NCBI GenBank assembly: GCA_036867785.1 | Contig: CP145409.1 | Span: 1,674,001 to 1,738,000 of the forward strand | Source of the DNA: Plasmodiophora brassicae | Taxonomy: Eukaryota > Endomyxa: Phytomyxea > Phytomyxea > Plasmodiophorida | Length of the DNA: 64,000 nt | Direction of reading: 5' to 3' | Part shown: piece after piece, positions 54,125 through 63,895 of the stretch | Layout: each line of letters starts with the position of its first letter | How positions within the stretch are numbered: position 1 is the first letter of the stretch | Program-made: the position numbers and the translations under genes | The notes under the pieces: model-generated | Database searches by the model: none | Told to the model about the DNA's origin: nothing | What the model saw: only the letters and a program-made list of their open reading frames with translations

Positions 54125-55028
54125 ATGGTGGCGCCGGTGCTGGATGCGATCGGGGTTGCCTGTTGGGCCTTCTTCGCGACCAACATGGACGACCTGCTCA
54201 TCCTGATCATGTTCTACACCGAGGCGAGCCTGCCACCGTCCTTGAATCCGTCCGGGTTCCACAGACACCATATCTTCGTCGGACAGGCCTTAGGGTTCAC
54301 GCTGATGATCGCGCTCAGCCTGATCGGATTCATTGGCGGCATGTTCTTTCCAGTTCATTATGTCGGTATGCGCTTAGTGTGACGATGCCGCCCCGTCCAA
54401 TTGGCCTGCTCTTAAACGTGTCCTAGGGATGCTGGGCTTCTTACCGATATTCACGGGCTGCTGGCGCCTACGTGACCTTCGCCCAGATACTGCGAGGGCG
54501 AGGTTGCACCCGGAGGAGAGCGTTCGTGCTGATCCAGAGGTGACAACGCCGACAGCAGTTAGCTTCGTGCTGACGTCACCCCGGACCTATACACGGGTCA
54601 TCAACATGAACGTCGCCAGGGTGACGACCATGACGCTTCTTAACGGCGGCGACAATGTATCCGCCTACGTAAGCATTCGACCATGAGCCCGTTTGCCCAG
54701 GTGCTATTATTTTCTGATCCGTTCGCAGACGGCACTGTTCGTATCGATGGACGTCGCCAGCTTGGTGGCTTGCATCTCCACGCTGTTTGCCTTGCTGGCC
54801 GCCCTCGTTACATTCGCCGACTATTTCGCTAGGATACCGGCTGTCGCGGAAAAGATCGTGAATTCAGCAAAGTTCGATCGGACGCACTCGCCATGACGCC
54901 ACCCGTACGTTCTGAAGCGCGCTCCGCACAGGTTCGTCGTACCGTTCGTGCAGATGGCGCTGGGCATCTACCTGCTATTTAAAACCGGTGCAAGCAAAGT
55001 GCTCGCTAGCGTCGCTTACGATACATAA
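54125..55028 (+). CDS. CadD-family (cadmium-resistance-type) membrane transporter, copy 1
   Basis: Four exons (54125-54365, 54427-54668, 54729-54871, 54932-55028) encode 240 aa. It begins IGVACWAFFATNMDDLLILI, the hallmark N-terminus of CadD proteins, with helices following (GQALGFTLMIALSLIGFIGG, LLGFLPIF with Met in the first position, TMTLLNGGDNVSAY, FVVPFVQMALGIYLLFK). NGGDN is the second conserved acidic motif. CadD proteins are bacterial heavy-metal exporters, also scattered in fungi and protists. The C-terminus is rebuilt by a phase-2 intron after NSAK. Copy 2 at 56205-57082 has introns at the same places and phases (1, 0, 2), so the genes are duplicates. Metal specificity is not predictable. 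Confidence 0.8.
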
Positions 55029-55152
55029 ACGCGCGTTATCGCAGCGTTATGTGGCACGTATAATTCGAATGCAACGGTGTACCCGTAGCCAGGACGTGGA
55101 GAAGTGCGCCGCGGAGTCCGCCACGGACAGTGATACGTTCGCTCACCCGAGC

Positions 55153-56046
55153 ATGCCCCGTCAGTTCCAGATGTCGCTACCGTTCCAGCGCGTCCAGGGC
55201 AAACGGTTCGTGCGCATTCGGGCTCATGTCAACCCGCTGTCTTTCAGCGACCAATATGGTGACCGGTAGGGGTACCTGAGATGCGACGAGTTCTGATCGC
55301 TGCCCGTTTCGTTAGTCTGCCCGGATGGGCCATCCAGTGTCGTCTGGAAAGAATACTTCCCGAAGTTCCCAGGGGTCTCAGATGATGCCCCAGCGGGCCT
55401 TGACGACACAGTCAGATTCGTTGATGCAGGCTGTGGCTTTGGAGGGTTGCTGGAGGCGTTGGCCCCGACGTTCCCTAACAAAATGATCCTCGGTATGGAA
55501 ATCCGCGAGCAGGTCGTTAAGCATGTCAATACCCGATTGAACTGTCTTCAAGCGGGCTCAAAGGTTCGGCCTTTCGATGCGTTCTCCTTATGCATGATGT
55601 CCCTGAACGCACCGCAGGGCGCATCCGAATGGAAGAGTGAGGACATCCCAGCGTACTCGAACATTGGCGTTTGCCATACCAACGTCATGAAGTATATGGT
55701 GAAATTCTTCCAGAAGGGACAGCTCGAGAAGCTGTTTTTCCTGTTCCCCGACCCGCATTTCAAGCGATCTAATCATCGTCGTCGTATCATATCCCCGAAC
55801 CTGCTCAGCGAATACGCATACGTCCTGCAGGTTGGAGGCCTGATCTACAACGTCACCGACGTGGAGGATCTGTTCAATTGGACTGTAACGCATTTCGAAG
55901 CGCATCCGCTCTTCGAACGTCTGTCCGAGGTGGAGGTCGCCGCCGACCCTGCCGTCCCTGCCATGTTCCAGACTGACGAAGCGCGACGCGTGAAGAAGAA
56001 CAATGGCACTACCTTCGTGAGTGTCTGGCGCCGCATCCAAGACTAA
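55153..56046 (+). CDS. METTL1: tRNA (guanine-N7)-methyltransferase, METTL1/Trm8
   Basis: Three exons. The N-terminus KRFVRIRAHVNPLSF matches METTL1. After an intron come WKEYFPKFPG and the SAM-binding motif VRFVDAGCGFGGLLEALAP, then ILGMEIREQVVKHVNTRL. The tRNA and catalytic region follows: NVMKYMVKFFQKGQLEKLFF, FPDPHFKRSNHRRRIISPNL and EYAYVLQVGGLIYNVTDV. The C-terminus VSVWRRIQD is the usual ending. A 54-nt segment after LQAGSK (GTTCGG to CCGCAG) fits a frame-neutral intron. With WDR4/Trm82 the enzyme makes m7G46 in tRNA variable loops. Unusually, it lies between the two CadD paralogues. Confidence 0.92.
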
Positions 56047-56204
56047 AGTCCACTGCAGTATTTATATATGGCTGGAGGTATTCTTTGTCTTTCGTGTGCA
56101 CCTTCTGTCCGGACCCTTCGCGACACCTTGTCTGAATGTGCTCAGCATACCGATCGAACCGCTAGTACAGTGTCGTAGCGTGTTATTAGACAGGGCACCG
56201 CACC

Positions 56205-57082
56205 ATGGTGTCGTCAGTGGCAAGTGCGATTGGGATGGCGTGCTGGGCGTTCGTCGCCACCACCATGGATGATCTGGTGATCCTGATCGCGTTCTACACA
56301 GAAGCGGGCCTGCCGGCGTTTCTCAACACATCCGGTTTCCAGCGGCACCATATCTATGTCGGCCAGGCCATCGGGTTCACGCTGCTCATCGCCCTTAGCC
56401 TGGTCGGGTTCATCGGCGGAATCTTCCTCCCGATTCAGTACGTCGGTATGTGACCATTACGACAGGCGGGCTCCACACAGTTGCCGTGCTGACGGCCAGT
56501 TGACATAGGACTGCTGGGGTTCCTGCCCATTTTGAAGGGGTGCTGGAGCCTACGAGAACTTCGACCATGTCACAGTCCCGGATTGCAACCTCAGGAAAGC
56601 ACCCCTGCCATGCCAGAACCCGCATCGTCTACTCTCGAGCATCGCCCGCCCCGCCTCTGTTCCAAGTTCGCCGACGTCAACACCGTCAAGGTCATGACCG
56701 TCACTGTAATCAACGGTGGCGACAACGTCTCCATCTATGTAAGCTCCCGCGTATCCGCTTGCAGGATGTCTGAACGTCTGCAGACGCCACTCTTCGTACC
56801 GTTGGGCATCGGCGACCTCGTCATCTGTATCGCCACGCAGTACTTCCTGTTAGCCATCCTCGTGGTATCTTCAGACTACTTCACTAGAATACCGGCCGTC
56901 GCCAAACGGATCCAACTGTCAGCAAAGTCAGAACGCGTGACGAATGGTTTTCATACGTCTGCGTACTGACGGAAACCGCGATCAGGTTCGTCGTGCCGTT
57001 CATGCAGATTGCATTGGGCGTTTACCTGCTATTTAAGACTGGTGCAACCGATGTGCTTGCTAGCGCGGTTAAACGCAGTTGA
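56205..57082 (+). CDS. CadD-family membrane transporter, copy 2
   Basis: Four exons encode about 235 aa. It starts SAIGMACWAFVATTMDDLVI, with GQAIGFTLLIALSLVGFIGG, GLLGFLPILKGCWSLRELRP, VINGGDNVSIY, SSDYFTRIPAVAKRI and FVVPFMQIALGVYLLFKTGA. The helices align with copy 1, while the soluble loop after LRELRP has diverged (HSPGLQPQESTPAMPEPASS here). Intron positions and phases are identical to copy 1; the first exon has exactly the same length (241 nt). The duplication therefore came after intron gain. The 122 bp before the ATG are all that separates it from METTL1's last exon region and the shared intergenic space. Confidence 0.8.
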
Positions 57083-57198
57083 ACGTGCATACCTTGTCAG
57101 TCAGCAGTGAGTCGTCAATATCCGGTCGCGGTCGGAGGGCCCTTGTGGCTCCGGATGACGCGGTCCCCTCCGTCGGACGCTCACTCCGTTATCGACGA

Positions 57199-58035
57199 AT
57201 GACACAGCGCGGCGGCGTTGCGATTACGTTCCTCGCCGTTGCGATTGGCCTCGTAGTATCCGGACAGTCACCTAATGGCGTAGCACCTGGCGCATCGTCC
57301 TCCGGGACTGACCCGCTCAGCCCCTCCGGAGCAGCACCCGCCGGAGCGCCACCCGGCGAAGTTACACCGAGCGACGACGGCAGTACGGGATCTGTACCAA
57401 GCGGCGCCAGTGGAGTTGCAACGTCTCCAGACGCGCACGCCGATGATCCAGTCCAGTCGGGTGCAGCCGGGGCGATCGCGTTAGCGAACTCTCCGGATCC
57501 GCCCGCGCCGTCATCAACCGGAGTGGCCGACCAAGTTGCATCCAACCCGTCGTTGTCCGGGCTGACGTCGACGCCCTCGTCGGACGGGACAGAGCCGGGG
57601 CCGTCAACAGGGGCAAGGACGCCTGCGGCGAACCCAGGCGTGATGGGGGCGGTTGGAACGATACCGCCGGTGCCGCAGATGTCCGATTTCACGTTGCCGC
57701 CGACACCACCGCCTCCGCCAGCGCCAGTCGCATCGCCCCCAGAACCTGGCTCATCGTCGACCCCTTCGGGTGCAGGAAGCGCCGGTACGGCATCGGACAA
57801 GGAACCGCAGGCAAACGGCTCAGCGTCGTCTGGCTCGAAACTGTCGACAACGGGCGTCGCGGCCGTGTCAGCAACAGGCGCCGCCCTGTTCGTTATTCTC
57901 TGCGTCGCGGGTGTCCTCTTTTACAAGCGCTGGGCGCGACGAAAGGAACCTAGCTGCGGTGAGGAATGTGAACACGATAGCAAGGACGTCACGTCTGCTG
58001 CAGACGCCAAAGCCGCGTCAGATGCCAAAGCGTGA
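57199..58035 (+). CDS. Pro/Ser/Gly-rich type I membrane protein
   Basis: One exon, 278 aa. The signal peptide is GGVAITFLAVAIGLVVSG. About 210 residues of Pro, Ser, Thr, Gly and Ala follow (for example PPTPPPPPAPVASPPEPGSS), then a transmembrane helix (ATGAALFVILCVAGVLFYKR) with a stop-transfer KRWARRK and a charged cytoplasmic tail with AADAKAASDAKA. The layout predicts a heavily O-glycosylated surface protein. The ATG at 57199 is preferred over an upstream one because it places the signal peptide at the N-terminus. No family is recognised. It converges on the NSUN gene with 61 bp between stops. Confidence 0.6.
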   Translation: MTQRGGVAITFLAVAIGLVVSGQSPNGVAPGASSSGTDPLSPSGAAPAGAPPGEVTPSDDGSTGSVPSGASGVATSPDAHADDPVQSGAAGAIALANSPDPPAPSSTGVADQVASNPSLSGLTSTPSSDGTEPGPSTGARTPAANPGVMGAVGTIPPVPQMSDFTLPPTPPPPPAPVASPPEPGSSSTPSGAGSAGTASDKEPQANGSASSGSKLSTTGVAAVSATGAALFVILCVAGVLFYKRWARRKEPSCGEECEHDSKDVTSAADAKAASDAKA

Positions 58036-58096
58036 CACGCCGGCGCCAAGCCACAACTCTGAACATGTAACAGTAAACCGTGTCAACTAGTCGTTG

Positions 58097-59236
58097 CTAT
58101 GATTGTTTTGTTATTCGGGCAATGAACAAGGCGCTGGTTCGGGACCGGATTGGGTCAAGGCGCGCAGCGTCAGGCATTTGCTTGCTGGAGTACGATATCG
58201 ACCGTGTAGCATCGTTGACGGGCAGCAGACGGGCTGACGGGTGATTGTCCAGCAACCACTGAACAATGTCCTCGTTCTGAGCGGTGCAGAAACTGAGAAC
58301 AGACGTTTCAGCTGTTGGAGACATGTGGGCAGAACGGACCGGATGCTACCTGCACGTTGAATACACAAGGACGCCGCCCGGCTTCAAATGACGGAAGCCG
58401 TTCGCCAGCAAGCGCCGCTGCAAAGAGCATAAGTGCTCCAGTCGTGAGCCACTCATAAACCGCTCCTCGAACGTGTCCCAGCCCCTGGGCAGCGATCCGA
58501 TTAGCATATACTACGAGCAGCGGCATTGATCGCACCATTTCGAATACTTGAGCACGTGCTTGATGCTCCCATCGTGGCTGCATTCGGCATCAACAAGGAC
58601 ACGGGAGAACAGGCGCCCGCTGTACAACGTAGCGTCCGTGCATTCAATCGTTAGGTCGAGGTTGTTCGACCCGCGACACAGGCCGTACTTGTCCACGATC
58701 TGGTTCGTGACAACCCGCAGGCGCTGCTCGCTGACGTCGAGGCCGACAACGACACCACGTCTGCCGATCCGATCGCATATCATGGCTAGTTTCGCGCCTG
58801 GAGCGCAGCACATGTCCAGTATCGCGTTCTCACCACGACGGCCTTCTTCGTCGCATCCAGAGGGTAACTCGTCCAGAGACAGATTGTCGACCGCCAACCC
58901 AGACGCCAGATCCACGCCATAAATCCGCCCATCGCGATACGCATGACAGTGGGCAATCTTCACATGACCTGTCCGATGTGGTTCAGCAACAAGCGATAGA
59001 ACGACGACGTCCCACGACGCAATTCGACCTGGAACGGCGAAGAAATCCGCCAGGATCGTTGACGTGATGGGGCAGCCGAGGTCCAGCGCCAACTGGTGCA
59101 GATCGACAACAGCGACGGGCGACAGGCGAATGAAGCGCGGCGGGTCGGCACGCAGCTGGTCGCCGTACTCCGACAGGTCCACGCCGTTGGCCTCCAGGAA
59201 CGACACGAACGACGCAGGCAGGATGCTGCTGGTCAT
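58097..59236 (-). CDS. NOL1/NOP2/SUN-domain RNA cytosine-C5 methyltransferase
   Basis: Three exons encode about 340 aa. The first exon has FIRLSPVAVVDLHQLALDLG and the SAM motif AILDMCCAPGAKLAMICDR, then VVGLDVSEQRLRVVTNQIV and RVLVDAECSHDGSIKHVLKY. The second reads GWDTFEERFMSGSRLEHLCS, then LKPGGVLVYSTC. The third supplies AQNEDIVQWLLDNHP and RSRTSALFIARITK. STC carries the nucleophilic cysteine and DAEC the release cysteine (DAPC in most members). These enzymes make m5C in tRNA or rRNA. The sub-family (NSUN3-, NSUN5- or other) cannot be fixed by eye. The start at 59234-59236 is 66 bp from the divergent gene at 59303. Confidence 0.82.
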
Positions 59237-59302
59237 CGCCGGTAACCGCCGCTCGAAATAGCGGAACGCGCACCTTCGCCGTGCAGGACGATCACGATCA
59301 TT

Positions 59303-60001
59303 ATGGCGGGCCTCTTCGTCAAGCTGGCGCGCCGAGACGGGGTGGCGTGGACGGTCGAGGACGGTCGACGATCCGTGTCCCTGGATTGCAGCGAGGGCGT
59401 GCGGTTGGTCGTCCGGTACGATTCCGGCGAAGCACAGGTGAGTGCGACGTGCGATCGCGTCGCGAACGGGTCGTCATCGGTTGTGCCAGCTAGCGTTCGA
59501 CGTCCTGGACCCGGCTGTCCAGAAGTCGATATGCTTGCTGGAAGGGTTCCCGAAGATCATCATCGAGACGCCGTCGGACCGGTCGTCTGCTATTGAGCTG
59601 ACGGTGCTGTCTGGTCAGGTTCCCGCACAGCTCCCGATCCAGATTCGCGAACGGGCGGACTCCATGGTCCGATTCCTGGCGTGCTTCGTACCATGCCGCC
59701 GTAATTCCATCGCATTCGCAGCGACGTCCATGTTTGCCGAACTCGATGACCGGTTATCACGCCTGTCTCGAACCCCAGCAATCGCAGTCGACCTGCGAGG
59801 CGTGTCCAGTAACAGTCTCGCCGCCGCTCTTGACGAAGCCGCTATTCATGAACGAATCGGCCGCCTGGACACCGACCCACAATTTCGGCGTACGTGCACA
59901 CCGTTGTTCCGCACACGATTGCTCGGTCGCGCGCCTCATTCCGTCCCACAGAGTTCTGCAACGACATCGACGCGGTCTGGTCCACGCTCGCCCTGGAATA
60001 A
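59303..60001 (+). CDS. conserved-looking protein of unknown function, 194 aa
   Basis: Three exons (59303-59437, 59490-59889, 59952-60001) join cleanly: a GTGAGT donor with GTGCCAG acceptor, then a GTACGT donor with CCCACAG acceptor. The N-terminal 75 residues are beta-rich (MAGLFVKLARRDGVAWTVED, VRLVVRYDSGEAQ, FPKIIIETPS). The rest is helical (RADSMVRFLACFVPC, FAELDDRLSRLSR, SLAAALDEAAIHERIGRLD) and ends FCNDIDAVWSTLALE. I do not recognise the family. The good splice signals and coding-like composition argue that it is real. It shares a 66-bp divergent promoter with the NSUN gene. Confidence 0.55.
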
Positions 60002-60131
60002 CGCACTGGTAAACGCCCGTACGAATGCCGGCGAACCGCCGAGTGCCTGTTTGCGCGACTGTGTCGTCGACCAAACGCGTGACCTGCGCCCAGTGGGAGC
60101 TGCATCGTCGCACGGAGTCTGCCAGTCGGCG

Positions 60132-62621
60132 ATGCGACCGCTGTTGAGGCACGGTTGGCGTGCCGGACGTCATGCGATGATGATGATGTCGGGTTCGGCG
60201 CCGGCGCCGGTCAGGGCCGCCGGCGGCGGCGCGTCGCCCGTCAAGCACTGGGACGACCTGCGTCATCGGGTGATGAACGACATGGGGGCAATGGATCCGG
60301 CGACGCTGGCGCAGTACGTACATGTGCTGGCGTCGGCGCAGGAACTGAACCCGCAGGTCCTTGACGCGGTCGGAGCACATGTGTCAACGTCGAGTCTGGA
60401 GCTCCTGACGCCTACCGCGATCGCGAAAATCCTGGACGCGTTTGGGCGGTACCGACACCGGCATCGGGACCTGTTCCGTGCGGCGTCGCATCAGATTCTT
60501 GTCGCACCAGGACTATCGGCAAAGGACGCTCTTCTCATTGTCAACTCCTGCTCGCGTACGGGCCACAAGGACGCGCAGCTGTTCGAATGCGTTGCCAGAT
60601 GTCTGGTTGGCGAAGTCGACCACATGCAACAGGCGGACCTGTGCAAATGCGCCTGGGCATTTGCGAAGAGTGGGCTGCTTGCTTGCCTAGACACCGGCCC
60701 GGCCCTGCTCAATGCCGTTCTCGATCGGTGCCTTGTCCTGTTTCGTATGGCCGCCTCATTGGTTCATCTGCTTGGGCCTCCTCTGAGTGTTTTGACTGGC
60801 AGACGACCCGGAGAAGACGACGTGCTTTCTCAAGTCGAATCTGTTAGCGGATCTTACGTGGGCGATGGCGGTCGTCGCGTCCGACATCGACCGCAACACG
60901 GATTGTGCTAAGCTGGTCGCGCTTGTCACTCGGTTTCTTCGACCTCAGCTGGCGTCTCTGTCGCCGCACTCATTGTCGTCGTTAATCTGGGCGATCGCGT
61001 CAACGCAGGCCGTCACGGACGACACCTCGCTTTTCGATCACATTGGACGGCTCGCCGAGCAGGCCGTGCCCACAATGCGATCTAATGCGTCGTTGGCGAC
61101 CATTGCCTGGTCGTTCGCCAAGCTCGATATCCGTCACAACGGCTTCTTCAGAGCGGTTACGTCGTTGTCACCTGAACGGTGGAAGCTGTTCCGCGCATCC
61201 GATCTTAACATCATGGCGTGGGCGCTATCGCGAAGTCGACCGGAGCGTGCAGAGCAAGCCCTGGGCCATATTGCCGATTGTGCTGTCCAGTGTCTATCTA
61301 CGTTCAAGAACAGCGAACTCTGTGGAGTCCTGTGGAGTTGTACAAAGGTCAAACCGCATGATGCACTGCTCGACGCTGCTGCCACGTTCCTCGTCCCGAT
61401 TGTCGGGTTCCTCAGCGGGTCAGTGCCTGTCGACGAATCGCAACGTTGGCTAACGGTTGCATTTCCTACAGTCAGGAGCTTGCAACAACCATCGCCAGTT
61501 TTCTGAAATCCCCCAGTAATGAGTGTCGCAGACGCGTTCTTGTCGAATTGCTCGACCGTGCGCAACGTGATATCGACAAGTTGTCACCGAACGACCTCGC
61601 GATGACGATCCGGGCCGTTGGCGAAGCTCCCGACATGGTGCGGTTCCGGGCGGAAGTCCTTGAGCGCGCCGTCGCGTTCCTAATGCAGAAGGACCCTGCA
61701 TTCTATGCGTCCATGTGGCCATGCGCTCTGGCCGACATCGCGATCGGCCTCGCCAAGTCCCGAAGGCATATCCATCAGGTATTCTCGGCGATCGCCGTGC
61801 CCTGCGCCGCGAAGATCACCGGGTTCACGCCGGATGCGCTCGTTGGTGCCATCGACGCGTTCTCGGTCGCCAGGATCGACCACAGCAAGTTCATGTCGAA
61901 AGCAGGTGATCGTGTAGCGCAGATTGCCGACCAGCTGTCTCCTGCCCAGCTGTCCATAGTGATGACGGCACTCGCCCAGTCGATGTTCTTCAGGGATCCC
62001 GACGATCCATCCTTCGGCGCGGTCCTCTCTGCTCTCAGTACCCGTTTGACGTCGCTGACCCCTGTTGAACTGATGCGCGTCGCCTGGGCCATCTGCGTCG
62101 TCCACCCTTCCCGAAGACAACCTGCCAGCCTGGACACGTTCTGGTCTGAAGCTGGCCCTATCATCGGTGGGATTGGCGCCGACGACCTCACCGATCCCGA
62201 CGACATCGAGCGGCTTAATGTGATTCGACGCGACAGAGCCGACCAGCTGGGCCCGGGTGTGATTGGGTCGCCGGGTGACGTCGTTTTCGACGCATCCGAC
62301 ACGAACTCTGTGTGGCGGCAGGAGATCGCATCGATTCTCGAGTACTTGCAGTACAACGTGAAGCTGTCGGTCCAGTGCGAAGGGTCCGGGTACGCGATCG
62401 ACGTGGCCATCCCCAGCAAACGGATCGGCATCCTTCTCGAAGGCGATGAGGCCTGCGGCCAGCTGTGTCATCAGCCTACCGGGCGGACCGTCATGAGACG
62501 ACGTCTTGTCGCCAGGGCCGGCTGGCGCGTCATCGCCATGCCGTCCTGGAAATGGGCCGCCCAAACCGACCCGGAGCTGGCGCGCTCATGCCTGGTGAAG
62601 TGCATCTACGACGTCCTCTGA
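60132..62621 (+). CDS. mitochondrial RAP-domain protein (FASTK-like helical repeats)
   Basis: Three exons encode about 790 aa. The chosen ATG at 60132 gives MRPLLRHGWRAGRHAMMMMS, an Arg-rich presequence suited to mitochondrial import; a later ATG at 60177 would lose it. The body is a long array of helical units (PATLAQYVHVLASAQELNPQ, DALLIVNSCSRTGHKDAQLF, ASLATIAWSFAKLDIRHNGF, NIMAWALSRSRPERAEQALG, DIAIGLAKSRRHIHQVFSAI). The C-terminus is a RAP domain: GYAIDVAIPSKRIGILLEGD, then RRRLVARAGWRVIAMPSWKW. RAP proteins bind organelle RNA and act in mitochondrial mRNA or rRNA processing. The first splice (about 60759-60820) is uncertain; the second (GTCAGT to CTACAG, near 61419-61471) is clear. Confidence 0.8.
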
Positions 62622-62840
62622 TTGTAACCATCACTAAATTGTACTACCGTTTGCATTTGTCGGCGTTTTCAAGGCAGGGCCACCACCAGCTAACGGCCTG
62701 CAACAGCAGGTCGTGCTGCCTGTTTAAGCTGCGGAACGAGTGGCGGCGGTCCGATACGGTAGCCACGAGCGGACCGGACCACGTCCTAGTTCGGACTCCG
62801 CCACGGCGCAAAGTGTCGCGCGGCTGCTCGCGCTGCGATC

Positions 62841-63559
62841 ATGGACCCTCCAGCGCCTTGCCCGGACCGTATCCTCGACGACATGGGGTCCGCTTTCTGC
62901 ATGGGCGCCATCGGAGGCGGCATTTGGCACTCCATCAAGGGTCAGTGCACGTTTGCTGCGGACGCGCGTGTTCGTTGTACCAATCGTCTCTGCGCAGGGT
63001 TGCGAAACAGCCCACGAAACGAGAGGTTCACTGGTATGGTCCACTCGGTGAAGCTGAGATCGCCCGCTCTCGGTGGCGCGTTCGCCGCTTTCGGCGGGAT
63101 ATTCTCCTCCGTTGATTGCGCGCTCGTCCACGTCAGGAAAAAGGAGGATCCCTGGAATGCGATCATGTCTGGAGCTGCCACGAGTGCCATTCTCGCCGCC
63201 CGCGGTATGGTCAGGTCTGCTGCTGGTTATGCCTGCTGGCTCACGTTGCCATAGCTGGCTGGAAAGTCATGGCTCGTCAGGCTGTAGTCGGTGGCGTCAT
63301 TCTGGGCGTCATCGAAGGCCTGGGCATTGTCCTGACGAAGTACGGCGCTGCACCACAGATGGCGGAACCGCCTGGATTGCAACCGTTCGGCAAGCCGGGC
63401 GACATTTCGCCTCCGCCGCCCGCACAGGGCCCGTCCTTCGTCGAATCGTTCCGCGCCGAAGACGCCATGGTTGACGACAGCGCGTTCGCGTTCGACGACG
63501 TCGACTTCCGCACCGACGACTTTGCCGACGACTTCACATCCGCCGAACGCTTCACATAG
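62841..63559 (+). CDS. TIM17: mitochondrial import inner-membrane translocase subunit TIM17
   Basis: Three exons. The start [20 protein letters not shown] and [13 protein letters not shown] are the TIM17 N-terminus with its conserved Asp and Cys. After the first intron come [40 protein letters not shown] and [12 protein letters not shown]. The third exon gives [19 protein letters not shown] and a Pro-rich, then acidic, tail. The four helices and the KEDPWN loop identify TIM17 rather than TIM22 or TIM23. It is the lateral-gate subunit of the TIM23 presequence translocase. The acidic C-terminal tail ([17 protein letters not shown]) is longer than usual. The stop is the TAG at 63557-63559. Confidence 0.92.
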
Positions 63560-63895
63560 GTCCTGTACGCCCACACGAACGCTTATACACCAACCTTTAG
63601 CAACGACCCGCTACCATGTCTGGGCATGTGACGTCGTGTAATCCGTCGGCCTCTCAGGCTCTCATATCGAGGCCACCTGTGTTTAGAACAGAAACATGTT
63701 TGCATTTTCAGATGGGATGGTGCTCGCCGAATACTACAAGTTGGTCAAAGTTTGCCTCAGTTTTGCTATGTTCAAACGCAAGATTCCGTTGCAAACATCC
63801 GAAACATTGGGGCCTTGCAGGTAGTTGATTGTTCGTCTCCTTCGTGTCTCTTTTGAGCCCTGGCTTTCATCTCATTTCCAAAGACAAAAATTGAC
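63560..63895. other. intergenic region with lower GC
   Basis: 336 bp after TIM17, noticeably more AT-rich than the rest of the window. It includes ATGTTTGC near 63692 and GCAAACAT near 63791, a weak inverted pair. No gene or complete repeat is identified. Confidence 0.4.
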
